Below are positions 1 through 7,211 of a stretch of DNA of 9,316 nucleotides, piece by piece. Positions within the stretch are counted from its first letter, which is position 1; the number at the start of each line of letters is the position of its first letter. A program made the translations under genes and the position numbers. The notes under the pieces were generated by a model, which did no database searches, was not told where the DNA came from, and saw nothing but the letters and a program-made list of their open reading frames with translations. This DNA comes from Spirochaetaceae bacterium. Lineage in GTDB: Bacteria; Spirochaetota; Spirochaetia; Treponematales; Breznakiellaceae. The stretch is taken from assembly GCA_031280455.1 (NCBI GenBank), contig JAITGR010000076.1:1-9316 (forward strand), given 5' to 3'.

Positions 1-1
1 C

Positions 2-2977
2 GCCGCGAACCGGAACATCATGCTTGCCCCCACGGTACCGGGCGCGGCAACGCTGCAATCGGCGGGCGGCGAACTCAAATTTTCAGGCGACGCGACGCTT
101 TCGCACACCGGCGGCCTTACGCTGAACACGCTGCTGCAAACCGCGTCCGCCGTTACCCTCACGCTGAACGCGCTGAACGCGGCGGGCTCCACGGTAACGC
201 TGAAATCGGCGGGCAACTACAGCAGCACGGCGGCGGGCTACTGGCTGGTGTTCGCCGGCGCGGAGCAAACCTTCAACGCGAACAGCGCGACAAACCTGCC
301 CAACATTCGCGCGGCCCTGGCCCAGAGCGCCGCCAGCCTCACCCTGGCCGGCCACGTTCACCAGCAGCAAAAAACGCTGCGCCTGCAAAGCGGCGCGCTG
401 GTTATGGGGGACCACAAATGGCACATCAACGACACCGGCGCATTAAGCGGCAAAGACGGCTTTTACGCGACAGGGACCGGTTCAACCCTGACCATGGACG
501 CGCTCACGCTGCTTTCAACAGAAAAGGACTTTGAAATAGATACCAACGCGACGGCCGACCTCAACCCCGCGAGCGCGCTCAGTTTTGACGGCGGCACACA
601 AACGCTGTCTTCCGGCCAAAAACTGGGCAGCGTGTATGTGAACGGCAACGCGCAAATGACGCTGAACAGCGCCATCACCGTTACCGGCGACTGGCGGCAG
701 GAAAACGATGGCTCGTTTGTCCATAACAGCAAAACCGTTACGTTTGAAGGCGCGCGCGTCCACAACATCCGCGTAACAGGCGCTGGCGGCGGTGCGCGGA
801 AAATCACCTGGTACGGGTTTATCGCCCAAACCCCCGGCATGGAACTGCGCTTTGAAAACTGGCCGGCGGAGCACGAAGTAACCAACACGCTGACGCTGGG
901 AGACGCGGGCGGCGCGCCGGTAACCATAACGCGCTGCGGAACACCCGCCGTCCCGCCGCCGGCAACGCGCCCGCCGAGTCTTGACCAGTCCACCCCCGCC
1001 CACGCGAATTTCTGGTACCTGGACCCGCCGGATTTGAGCGGCAGCAGCGGCGAATCAATCACCGTGCAAAACCTGTATGTCGCGTACAGCTTTGTAAACA
1101 GGGACAGGCCGATAGAGCCGCCGCTTTCTGTTTCGGTTACGCCCTACTACGCGGCGGAAAACCCCGCGGCATCGCACTACAGCGTCAACTGGCTGCGGCG
1201 CAACATTTTTATCTACACCTGGGCCGAAGACTCAGACGGCAACGGCCATATAGACCGCCTGCGCGCCCAGATGCCGTACAATAACCCGCCGCAGGGCAAC
1301 ATCGCAAACTTTAAGCCGCTGGTGTACGACGGCGATTACCAGTACACCGTCCAGGGCTGCGAGTGGGTGTCAAACTACGCGCCGGGCGACAGCCTCCCTC
1401 CCAACAGCGGCTACATGCTGTACATCAAGCTGGCGGAGCGCGGCCTGCCGGACACCGGAGCGAGGCCGTCGTGGCGGGTCGACCCGTCCCAGCTAACCCC
1501 GTCCGGCGCGGCGCTGTGGGTAGAAGTGAACAACGAAAACCTGCCGCTGGACGTCTACGACGCTATGACGACGATAGACACCGCCCCGCCGCGCGTTGCC
1601 TACACGCTCAGCCTGCCTGATCGCGGCGAGCTGTTTGTTAAGATGAGCGAGCCGGTGGCCTCTCTTACGGCGGTTTCCGGCGATTTTGGCGGCAGGAACA
1701 TCAGCGCCGCCCGCGCCGCCGCCCCCGACGAAGTTGTGCTGACGCTTGCCGGCGGGTTTACGGCGGCGGAGCTGATTCAGGCCGGCCTGTACGCGGACAG
1801 CGCGTTTAACGGCATTGTAGACGGCGCGCCGGACTACCTGCCCGGCGACCCGTTCGCCCACAAAGACCAGATATACCCGTTGTACCCCAACATTTACAAC
1901 GCCGATGCGTCGCAGGGCGGCACGGTGCTGTACGCCACCGTGACAAACGGCTTTGACGCGGGGACGTTCAGCGGAAGTGTTTACAGCGGCTACATACGCC
2001 AGCCGAATGGCTTTGTATCCAAAACCGGCCAGACCCGCGCTTCGGACGTGCTTGTGTTAAGCCCGCCGCTTTCCGCCGAACGCGAGCGCCTGGTGCTCTG
2101 GCCGCTGTACGCCAAAGACGCTTCCGGCCGCTCGCACGCGCGGGAAGACGGCGGCATTGGTGTCGCGGTCAAGTACAACGGCAGCGAAAAACTGCGGCCA
2201 ACCGGCACCGCCAGTACTCCTGGCGCAGCCAGTACTCCTGGCGCAGCAAGCACCCCCGGCACGGCGGAAGCGGCGGGCATTTTGCTGGAAGCGGCGGCTG
2301 CAGGGATACTGGCGGCGGGCGGCGGCGCTCCGCCTGAAATAGTTTACGGCTTTGACGTGGCAAGCGAATACCGCCAAATTACGCCGCCGGATTCGTACCC
2401 CGCGCCAACCGGCCTGTGGCTGCCGCCGCTTGCGCCGGACGAGCCGGCCTCCAACATGACCGCCCGCCCGCTTGCCGGAACGCTCCGGCGCGCCCCTGTA
2501 GGCCGCAATGGCGAAAACTACTTTTTCCGCGTGCCGGAATCCGACATTGGCGAACACGGCTCGCTGGAATTTCTGTTTCAAATTGGCGGTCTGTACGGGG
2601 CGCGGCTGGAGAGCTCAGGCGGCCAGATTCCCGACGACTGGTACCACAGGCTGCGCGCGTTTGTCGTCAATTTTCAGGAACTCCAGCGGCAGAAGGGGGC
2701 GGTTACCGTGCTGAACAACGTCATCAATCCCGAACGCGGCGAGTTTACCGCGCTTGCCTATAGCCTGCGCCGCGCCGGTTCTGTTACAATACAGGTGTTC
2801 TCGCTGGATGGCACGCTGGTGCGGCAGCTTGAGCGCGCGCGCAAGAGCGCCGGCGACTACACGGTAAGCTGGGACGGCAAGAACGGAGGCGGGCGGCCTG
2901 TGGCGCGCGGCTTGTACTTTATCCGCGCGGTCGCGCCGGATATTGACGAAATCAGAAAAGTGATGGTGGTTAAATGA
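2..2977 (+). CDS. Large secreted/surface beta-rich protein with C-terminal FlgD-type Ig-like domain (5' partial)
   Basis: The reading frame is open to the left edge, so the true start and any signal peptide lie outside the window; the first visible Met is at 20 (numbering below is from it). Residues 1-280 are rich in Gly, Ser, Thr and Asn with alternating hydrophobics ('TLTLNAL', 'TVTFEG'), as in beta-solenoid or adhesin-like surface proteins. A proline-rich linker follows near 308-322. Residues 404-412 (DSDGNGHID) form an EF-hand-like DxDxNG calcium-loop pattern. A 'MSEPV' strand near 542 resembles bacterial Ig-like modules. Residues 731-748 are a short AASTPG repeat. Residues about 905-985 match the FlgD Ig-like family: 'YSLRRAGSVTIQVFSLDG', then 'VSWDGKN', then 'GLYFIRA'. 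Such C-terminal domains are common in large exported proteins of spirochaetes and Bacteroidetes. I infer a cell-surface or secreted structural or adhesive role; no enzymatic motif was recognised. The stop overlaps the next gene's start (ATGA). Confidence 0.8.
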   Translation, partial: AANRNIMLAPTVPGAATLQSAGGELKFSGDATLSHTGGLTLNTLLQTASAVTLTLNALNAAGSTVTLKSAGNYSSTAAGYWLVFAGAEQTFNANSATNLPNIRAALAQSAASLTLAGHVHQQQKTLRLQSGALVMGDHKWHINDTGALSGKDGFYATGTGSTLTMDALTLLSTEKDFEIDTNATADLNPASALSFDGGTQTLSSGQKLGSVYVNGNAQMTLNSAITVTGDWRQENDGSFVHNSKTVTFEGARVHNIRVTGAGGGARKITWYGFIAQTPGMELRFENWPAEHEVTNTLTLGDAGGAPVTITRCGTPAVPPPATRPPSLDQSTPAHANFWYLDPPDLSGSSGESITVQNLYVAYSFVNRDRPIEPPLSVSVTPYYAAENPAASHYSVNWLRRNIFIYTWAEDSDGNGHIDRLRAQMPYNNPPQGNIANFKPLVYDGDYQYTVQGCEWVSNYAPGDSLPPNSGYMLYIKLAERGLPDTGARPSWRVDPSQLTPSGAALWVEVNNENLPLDVYDAMTTIDTAPPRVAYTLSLPDRGELFVKMSEPVASLTAVSGDFGGRNISAARAAAPDEVVLTLAGGFTAAELIQAGLYADSAFNGIVDGAPDYLPGDPFAHKDQIYPLYPNIYNADASQGGTVLYATVTNGFDAGTFSGSVYSGYIRQPNGFVSKTGQTRASDVLVLSPPLSAERERLVLWPLYAKDASGRSHAREDGGIGVAVKYNGSEKLRPTGTASTPGAASTPGAASTPGTAEAAGILLEAAAAGILAAGGGAPPEIVYGFDVASEYRQITPPDSYPAPTGLWLPPLAPDEPASNMTARPLAGTLRRAPVGRNGENYFFRVPESDIGEHGSLEFLFQIGGLYGARLESSGGQIPDDWYHRLRAFVVNFQELQRQKGAVTVLNNVINPERGEFTALAYSLRRAGSVTIQVFSLDGTLVRQLERARKSAGDYTVSWDGKNGGGRPVARGLYFIRAVAPDIDEIRKVMVVK
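2210..2263 (+). repeat. 18-bp in-frame tandem repeat (two exact copies plus one degenerate)
   Basis: Two identical 18-bp units (2210-2227 and 2228-2245, each starting GCCAGTACTCCTGG) are followed by a diverged third unit at 2246-2263. Each is in frame and encodes a six-residue ASTPGA-type unit, giving a flexible Ser/Thr/Pro/Gly linker in the large surface protein. Identical DNA in the first two copies suggests recent duplication; the third keeps the peptide pattern with different codons. Copy-number change would keep the frame. Confidence 0.9.
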
Positions 2978-4782
2978 CACGAAAAATGGCGCTGGTGTGT
3001 GTGTGGGCGATTTTCCCGCTGTGCGCGTGGGGCCAGCCGGTGCTCCACGCGCGGCACCTGGCGCTGCGCGGCGAGCCTGTGTACAAAGACGGCTTTACGC
3101 ACTTTGCCTACGCAAATCCGGACGCGCCCAAAGGCGGCGGCATAACGCTGTACGCGATTGGCACGTTCGACAGTTTCCACCGCTACGCGCTGCGCGGCGA
3201 CTGCGCGGCGGGGCACGAATATTTGTACGATACGCTGATGAAGCCGTCCGATGACGAGCAGGACGTGCTCTACCCGCTGGTCGCCGAGTCGGTCGACTAC
3301 GCCGCCGACTACTCGTACATTATTTTCAACCTGAATCCTGCCGCCCGCGACCAGGACGGCGAAGCGCTGACCGCGGACGACGTGGTTTTTTCGTTCCAGA
3401 TTCTGTTTGAACGCGGTGTGCCGCAGTTTCGCTCGTTTTACGCGGGGGTCAGCGCCCGGGCGCTGGACGCGCGGCGTGTCCGCTTCAACCTCGCGGGGGG
3501 CGGCGACAAAGAAAAAATGCTTTCCATCGCGCAGTTTACCGTGTTTCCGCGCCGCTACTGGCAGTCGCCGGACGGCAGCGCCCTGCGTGATTTTTCCGAA
3601 CCGCTGGTAACGCCGCCGCTGGGCACCGGCCCCTACCGCGTGGAGGCGTACGGCATGGGGCAGTTCGTCAGCCTTGCGCGGGTAAAAAACTACTGGGCGG
3701 CGGATTTGCCGGTGAACAAGGGGCGCTACAACTTTGACGTGATTCGCTACGACTACTACCGCGATACAAACGTCGCCTTTGAAGCGTTCAAGGCCGGCGA
3801 ATACGACTTCCGTATGGAAAACTCCGCCGCCGCCTGGGCGACGGGCTACACGGGCAAAGCCATTACGAGCGGCCGCATCATAAAAGAGGAGATTCCCAAC
3901 GCCGTCGCGCAAGGTATGCAGTCGCTGGCTTTTAACATTGAACGCCCGCAATTTGCCGACCGCCGCGTCCGGCTGGCGCTGGCGTACTTTTTCGACTTTG
4001 AGTGGACAAACAAGAATTTGTTCTACGGCCAGTACGAGCGCACGCGCAGTTATTTTCAGAACACGCCGTACAGCGCGCGCGGCCTGCCGTCCCCGGACGA
4101 GCTTGCGGAGTTGACCGCACTGCGGGCCGCTGTGCCGGAAGCCGCCGTGCCGGAGGACGTTTTTACCCGCGAATACAACCCGCCCGCCACGGACGGCACC
4201 GGCGCGATTCGTCCCCAGGCGCGCCAGGCGCTGGAGCTTTTGCGGCAAGCCGGCTGGACGCTGAAAAACGGCACGCTCGTCGACAGCGGCGGGCGGCCGT
4301 TCACCTTCGAGCTGCTCATTTACGACACGGCGACCGAACGCTTTGCCATTCCGTTCCGCGCAAACCTGGATCGCTACGGCATCGACATGCGTATACGCAT
4401 GGTCGACACGAGCCAGTTTATCAACCGGCTGCGCAGCCGCGACTTCGACATGATTTCGCGCCTGGCTCCGGCCATGTACTACCCATCCTCCGACCTCATG
4501 ATACTCTGGCACTCCGCCTACATCGACTCCACCTGGAACACCTCCGGTGTCCGCGACCGCGCCGTTGACTATCTGTGCGAACAAATCGCCGCCGCGCAGG
4601 AAGACCCCCGCCGCCTCCTCGCCCTGGGGCACGCCTTCGACCGCATACTCACCTGGAACGCCTACGGCATCCCCCTCTGGCACAAAAGCGCCTTCCGCCT
4701 GGCCTACGCCAACAAATTCGGCCGCCCCAAAACCATGGCCACCTACAGCATCGACCTCGATTCCTGGTGGGTCAAGCCGTAA
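2974..4782 (+). CDS. Family-5 extracellular solute-binding protein, YejA-like (peptide ABC transporter)
   Basis: This 602-residue protein is a periplasmic substrate-binding component of the dipeptide/oligopeptide (SBP_bac_5) type, closest in pattern to YejA. Residues 1-20 form a signal peptide: basic MTRK, a hydrophobic stretch, then an AWG|Q type I cleavage site; Cys17 is not in a convincing lipobox. YejA-like segments are 'YANPDAPKGGGITLYAIGTFDSF' split over residues 45-70, 'LYDTLM' then 'PLVAESV', the 'DGEALTADDVVFSF' hallmark near 130, and a C-terminus with 'AYGIPLWHKSAFRLAY' and 'DLDSWW'. The length is typical. The family delivers oligopeptides to an inner-membrane permease, YejBEF in proteobacteria, where YejA also handles microcin C. 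No permease or ATPase gene is adjacent, so its partner must lie elsewhere. The start overlaps the previous stop by 4 nt, suggesting translational coupling; no strong Shine-Dalgarno is seen. Base composition changes abruptly near 4460. Confidence 0.88.
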   Translation: MTRKMALVCVWAIFPLCAWGQPVLHARHLALRGEPVYKDGFTHFAYANPDAPKGGGITLYAIGTFDSFHRYALRGDCAAGHEYLYDTLMKPSDDEQDVLYPLVAESVDYAADYSYIIFNLNPAARDQDGEALTADDVVFSFQILFERGVPQFRSFYAGVSARALDARRVRFNLAGGGDKEKMLSIAQFTVFPRRYWQSPDGSALRDFSEPLVTPPLGTGPYRVEAYGMGQFVSLARVKNYWAADLPVNKGRYNFDVIRYDYYRDTNVAFEAFKAGEYDFRMENSAAAWATGYTGKAITSGRIIKEEIPNAVAQGMQSLAFNIERPQFADRRVRLALAYFFDFEWTNKNLFYGQYERTRSYFQNTPYSARGLPSPDELAELTALRAAVPEAAVPEDVFTREYNPPATDGTGAIRPQARQALELLRQAGWTLKNGTLVDSGGRPFTFELLIYDTATERFAIPFRANLDRYGIDMRIRMVDTSQFINRLRSRDFDMISRLAPAMYYPSSDLMILWHSAYIDSTWNTSGVRDRAVDYLCEQIAAAQEDPRRLLALGHAFDRILTWNAYGIPLWHKSAFRLAYANKFGRPKTMATYSIDLDSWWVKP

Positions 4783-4806
4783 AACGGCGGGGGGCGAGGC
4801 GGCCTA

Positions 4807-4826
4807 GCCACTACGTTAAAAGTGGC
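4807..4826. repeat. Short inverted repeat at the 5' end of the barrel gene
   Basis: GCCACT (4807-4812) and AGTGGC (4821-4826) are perfect complements around an 8-nt loop (ACGTTAAA). It lies between the yejA-like stop and the barrel gene and covers the alternative GTG start at 4822. No U-run follows, so it is not a typical intrinsic terminator; it could be an operator or mRNA hairpin, or chance. A G6 run lies just upstream at 4789-4794. The rest of the 57-nt gap shows nothing else I can name. Confidence 0.35.
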
Positions 4827-4839
4827 GTATTGTACATAC

Positions 4840-5964
4840 ATGGAACACTGGCGCCGTGTGGTGTGCTGCCTGGCTTGTGCCTCTTGTACCGTAACTGCCG
4901 TTTCCGGCGCGGAAATACAGCCATTTACGGTGGATTCAACGCCGTTTCTCGCGCTCGGCGGCTATCACAGCGCGCACAACACCGACATTTTCTGCCTGTT
5001 TTCCAACCCCGCCGCGCTGGATGCCGTACAGTACCGCAGCCTGTTTCAACTCGGACTCGGCGCGATAGGCTCCATCGAAGAAGACCTCGCCCTGTTGCGC
5101 GCCATGGGAAACGGCGAGGCCGCGGACGCGGACATGGTGGCAGGCTACGCAAAAAGCGCCCTGGGATACACCCCGCCCTTTTTGTACATGAACGGCCCGT
5201 TTGCGATAGGCTACGCCGCCAAAGGCTTTGGCGCGGCAGTATTCAACCGCGTGTTTTACGACGCGGCGCTGTACCGGAAACGCTGGACCATCAACATGAA
5301 CATTGACCTGACCGGCGCGGCAGGCTGGGCGCTCAACCTTGTGGACAACTACACGCACAAACTGGACGCCGGCCTGGGAGTGCGTCTGCACGGCCGCTAC
5401 ATGTTCAACGTGCTGTCGCAGAACGTCGCCGCACTGCCCAAAGAGCCGGGGCCGGGAGACGCGGCCAGCCGCGCCGATAAAATCGTCCTGGGACTGGGAA
5501 CAAGCGTCGGGGTTATGTACCGGTTTCGCTCCCTCCTCACCCTGGGCATTGACTGCGACGACGTATTCGCGCCGTACCTGTTTCTGTTTTTGATAGACAA
5601 AGAAAGCGGCGAAGACGATTTCGCGCTGGGACGGCAAAAACTGAACGTAGGATTTTCCATAACACCTGTCGAAAACGCCTTCGCGCGGCTTACCATCATG
5701 GCAGACGCGCGGGACATACTCGCCATGGCCGGCGTAAGCGGCGAAGGACGGGAAGCGGCGCTGTTTTTTTCCGCCGGCATAGAAGCCATTTTTTCCGGCC
5801 TTTTGACCGTTCGCGCCGGCCTCAAAGACCTGTTACCCGCGGCAGGTTTGGGGTATAATTTTGGCACCTTCAGTATAGAAGCCGCATTTTACGGCAAAGA
5901 ATTCGGCATTACGGCAGGACAGCGGGCGGTGTACGCGCTCGACCTAGGCTTTCGGTTTTACTGA
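4840..5964 (+). CDS. Predicted outer-membrane beta-barrel protein (FadL/PorV-like)
   Basis: From the ATG at 4840 the product is 374 residues; a GTG at 4822 would add six. I chose the ATG because it gives a compact signal peptide (EHWRR, hydrophobic VVCCLACASCTVTAV, cleavage VSGA|E), and because an inverted repeat covers the GTG. Neither start has a good Shine-Dalgarno. The mature part shows 'LFSNPAAL', a segment shared by FadL-, OMPP1- and PorV-like barrels, then many amphipathic beta strands with Gly and aromatic residues ('AIGYAAKGFGAAVFNRVFY', 'LGLGTSVGVMYRF'), and a closing strand 'DLGFRFY' ending in an aromatic residue as outer-membrane barrels do. Treponemes carry several FadL-like outer-membrane proteins; family membership here is inference and its cargo is unknown. 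It lies downstream of two other exported-protein genes on the same strand. Four Cys in the signal peptide are unusual but are removed on cleavage. Confidence 0.65.
   Translation: MEHWRRVVCCLACASCTVTAVSGAEIQPFTVDSTPFLALGGYHSAHNTDIFCLFSNPAALDAVQYRSLFQLGLGAIGSIEEDLALLRAMGNGEAADADMVAGYAKSALGYTPPFLYMNGPFAIGYAAKGFGAAVFNRVFYDAALYRKRWTINMNIDLTGAAGWALNLVDNYTHKLDAGLGVRLHGRYMFNVLSQNVAALPKEPGPGDAASRADKIVLGLGTSVGVMYRFRSLLTLGIDCDDVFAPYLFLFLIDKESGEDDFALGRQKLNVGFSITPVENAFARLTIMADARDILAMAGVSGEGREAALFFSAGIEAIFSGLLTVRAGLKDLLPAAGLGYNFGTFSIEAAFYGKEFGITAGQRAVYALDLGFRFY
5830..5859 (+). promoter_or_regulatory. Candidate internal sigma-70 promoter upstream of argG
   Basis: An exact TATAAT (5854-5859) lies within the 3' end of the barrel gene, where it encodes part of a Gly-Tyr-Asn-Phe stretch. 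The best -35 is CTGTTA (5830-5835; three of six matches) at 18-bp spacing. Transcription would start near 5866, giving argG a leader of roughly 135 nt that contains the hairpin at 5963-5980. The weak -35 and the coding constraint make this tentative. Confidence 0.25.
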
Positions 5965-5980
5965 CGGGAATGAGCCCGTC
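5963..5980 (+). promoter_or_regulatory. Hairpin between the barrel gene stop and argG
   Basis: GACGGG (5963-5968) pairs perfectly with CCCGTC (5975-5980) around a 6-nt loop. It starts inside the TGA stop of the barrel gene and ends 10 nt before the argG Shine-Dalgarno. The following bases (TCTGCATAAA) are not a U-tract, so a full intrinsic terminator is unlikely. It could be a processing or mRNA-stability stem separating the two messages, or a weak attenuator. Confidence 0.4.
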
Positions 5981-5990
5981 TCTGCATAAA

Positions 5991-5995
5991 AGGAG
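5991..5995 (+). promoter_or_regulatory. Ribosome binding site of argG
   Basis: AGGAG lies 5 nt before the ATG at 6001. It is one of only two strong Shine-Dalgarno sequences in the window (the other serves the oxidoreductase gene) and fixes the argG start. Confidence 0.85.
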
Positions 5996-6000
5996 TTGAC

Positions 6001-7200
6001 ATGAAAAAAAAGGTTATTCTTGCGTATTCAGGCGGACTGGATACAACAGTTATTATCCCCTGGCTAAAAGAAAACTACGACTACGAAACCATCGCCGTCG
6101 CGGTCGATTTGGGGCAGGAAGCGGACTGGCAGGCGATAGAACGGCGCGCGCTGGAAACCGGCGCCGCGGCGTATTACACCGCCGACGTAAAAAAGCAGTA
6201 TGTGGAAGAATTTATCTGGCCGGCGCTCAAAGCCGGCGCGCTGTACGAAGACAAATACCTGCTGGGCACCGCGACTGCCCGCCCGCTCATAGCGCGCACA
6301 CTGGTCGAATACGCGCGTAAAGAAGGCGCGGTCGCCATCGCGCACGGAGCGACCGGCAAAGGGAACGACCAGGTGCGCTTCGACCTGGGCATCATGGCGT
6401 TTGCGCCCGACCTGGAAATTATCGCGCCCTGGCGCGTCTGGGACATACAAAGCCGCGAGGAAGAAATCGCGTATCTGCAAAAACGCGGCATCAGCGCGCC
6501 AGTCAAAAAAGAGTCGTACAGCCGCGACGACAACCTCTGGCATATTTCGCACGAAGGCCTGGAGCTGGAAGACCCCGCGCGCGAGCCGTTGTACGATTCC
6601 ATGCTCAAAATGAGCGTACCGCCGGAAAAAGCGCCGGATACCCCAGAATACATCGAACTGGCGTTTGAAAGCGGCATTCCGGCAGCGCTGAACGGCATCC
6701 GGTACGGCGGCGTGGAACTGATTCAGGCTTTGAACAAAATAGGCGGCAAACACGGCATCGGCCTGTGCGACCTGGTAGAAAACCGCGTCGTCGGCATGAA
6801 AAGCCGCGGCGTGTACGAAACCCCCGGCGGCACAATCCTGTACTACGCCCACGCCGAGCTGGAACACCTCTGCCTCGACCGGCAGACCTACGCCTTCAAA
6901 CAGACAGCGGCGCTCAAAATGGGCGAGCTCATCTACGGCGGCCTCTGGTTTACGCCGCTGCGCGAAGCGTTAAGCGCGTTTGTCGACACAACTCAGCGTA
7001 CCGTCAGCGGCACCGTCCGGCTCAAACTGTACAAAGGCGGTGTCAGCGCAGCCGGCGCAAGCTCGCCTCACTCGCTCTACAACGCCGGCATAGCCAGCTT
7101 TACCACCGGCGAACTGTACAACCACGCCGACGCGCGCGGCTTTATCCGGCTCTACGGTCTGCCGGTGTTAGTCCGCGCGCTCGCCAATCAAGGAAAATAA
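6001..7200 (+). CDS. argG: Argininosuccinate synthase
   Basis: ArgG joins citrulline and aspartate using ATP, giving argininosuccinate, AMP and pyrophosphate: the penultimate step of arginine synthesis, in the cytoplasm. The 399-residue length is typical. The N-terminal ATP-pyrophosphatase P-loop is AYSGGLDT (residues 8-15). Other family blocks are [10 protein letters not shown] (89-98), [12 protein letters not shown] (116-127), the '[10 protein letters not shown]' segment (174-183) and [16 protein letters not shown] (261-276). All are intact, so the enzyme should be active. AGGAG at 5 nt supports the start. The start codon is followed directly by an A8 run (6004-6011) encoding lysines. No argH or other arginine gene is visible; the next gene, 11 nt downstream, is a Gfo/Idh/MocA oxidoreductase, probably co-transcribed. 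Without argH nearby its pathway role is inferred from the family alone. Confidence 0.97.
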   Translation: MKKKVILAYSGGLDTTVIIPWLKENYDYETIAVAVDLGQEADWQAIERRALETGAAAYYTADVKKQYVEEFIWPALKAGALYEDKYLLGTATARPLIARTLVEYARKEGAVAIAHGATGKGNDQVRFDLGIMAFAPDLEIIAPWRVWDIQSREEEIAYLQKRGISAPVKKESYSRDDNLWHISHEGLELEDPAREPLYDSMLKMSVPPEKAPDTPEYIELAFESGIPAALNGIRYGGVELIQALNKIGGKHGIGLCDLVENRVVGMKSRGVYETPGGTILYYAHAELEHLCLDRQTYAFKQTAALKMGELIYGGLWFTPLREALSAFVDTTQRTVSGTVRLKLYKGGVSAAGASSPHSLYNAGIASFTTGELYNHADARGFIRLYGLPVLVRALANQGK

Positions 7201-7205
7201 AGGAG
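7201..7205 (+). promoter_or_regulatory. Ribosome binding site of the oxidoreductase gene
   Basis: AGGAG immediately follows the argG TAA and lies 6 nt before the ATG at 7212. It decides the start of this gene, whose frame is open much further upstream through argG. Confidence 0.85.
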
Positions 7206-7211
7206 AACATA

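Noticed and set aside
2990..3030. A lipoprotein signal in the yejA-like protein (Cys17)
   Set aside because: The residues before Cys17 (Phe-Pro-Leu) do not fit a lipobox, and an Ala-Trp-Gly type I cleavage site follows immediately.
2857..4683. A 608-codon open frame on the - strand opposite the yejA-like gene
   Set aside because: It is the shadow of a GC-rich gene: its product is Arg/Val/Ala-rich without recognisable family motifs, whereas the + strand frame matches the YejA family from end to end.
6765..7211. An upstream extension of the oxidoreductase frame through the end of argG, which would make a 511-residue protein
   Set aside because: The extra segment is Arg-rich and out of frame with argG. 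The ATG at 7212 has a perfectly spaced AGGAG and gives the normal family length.
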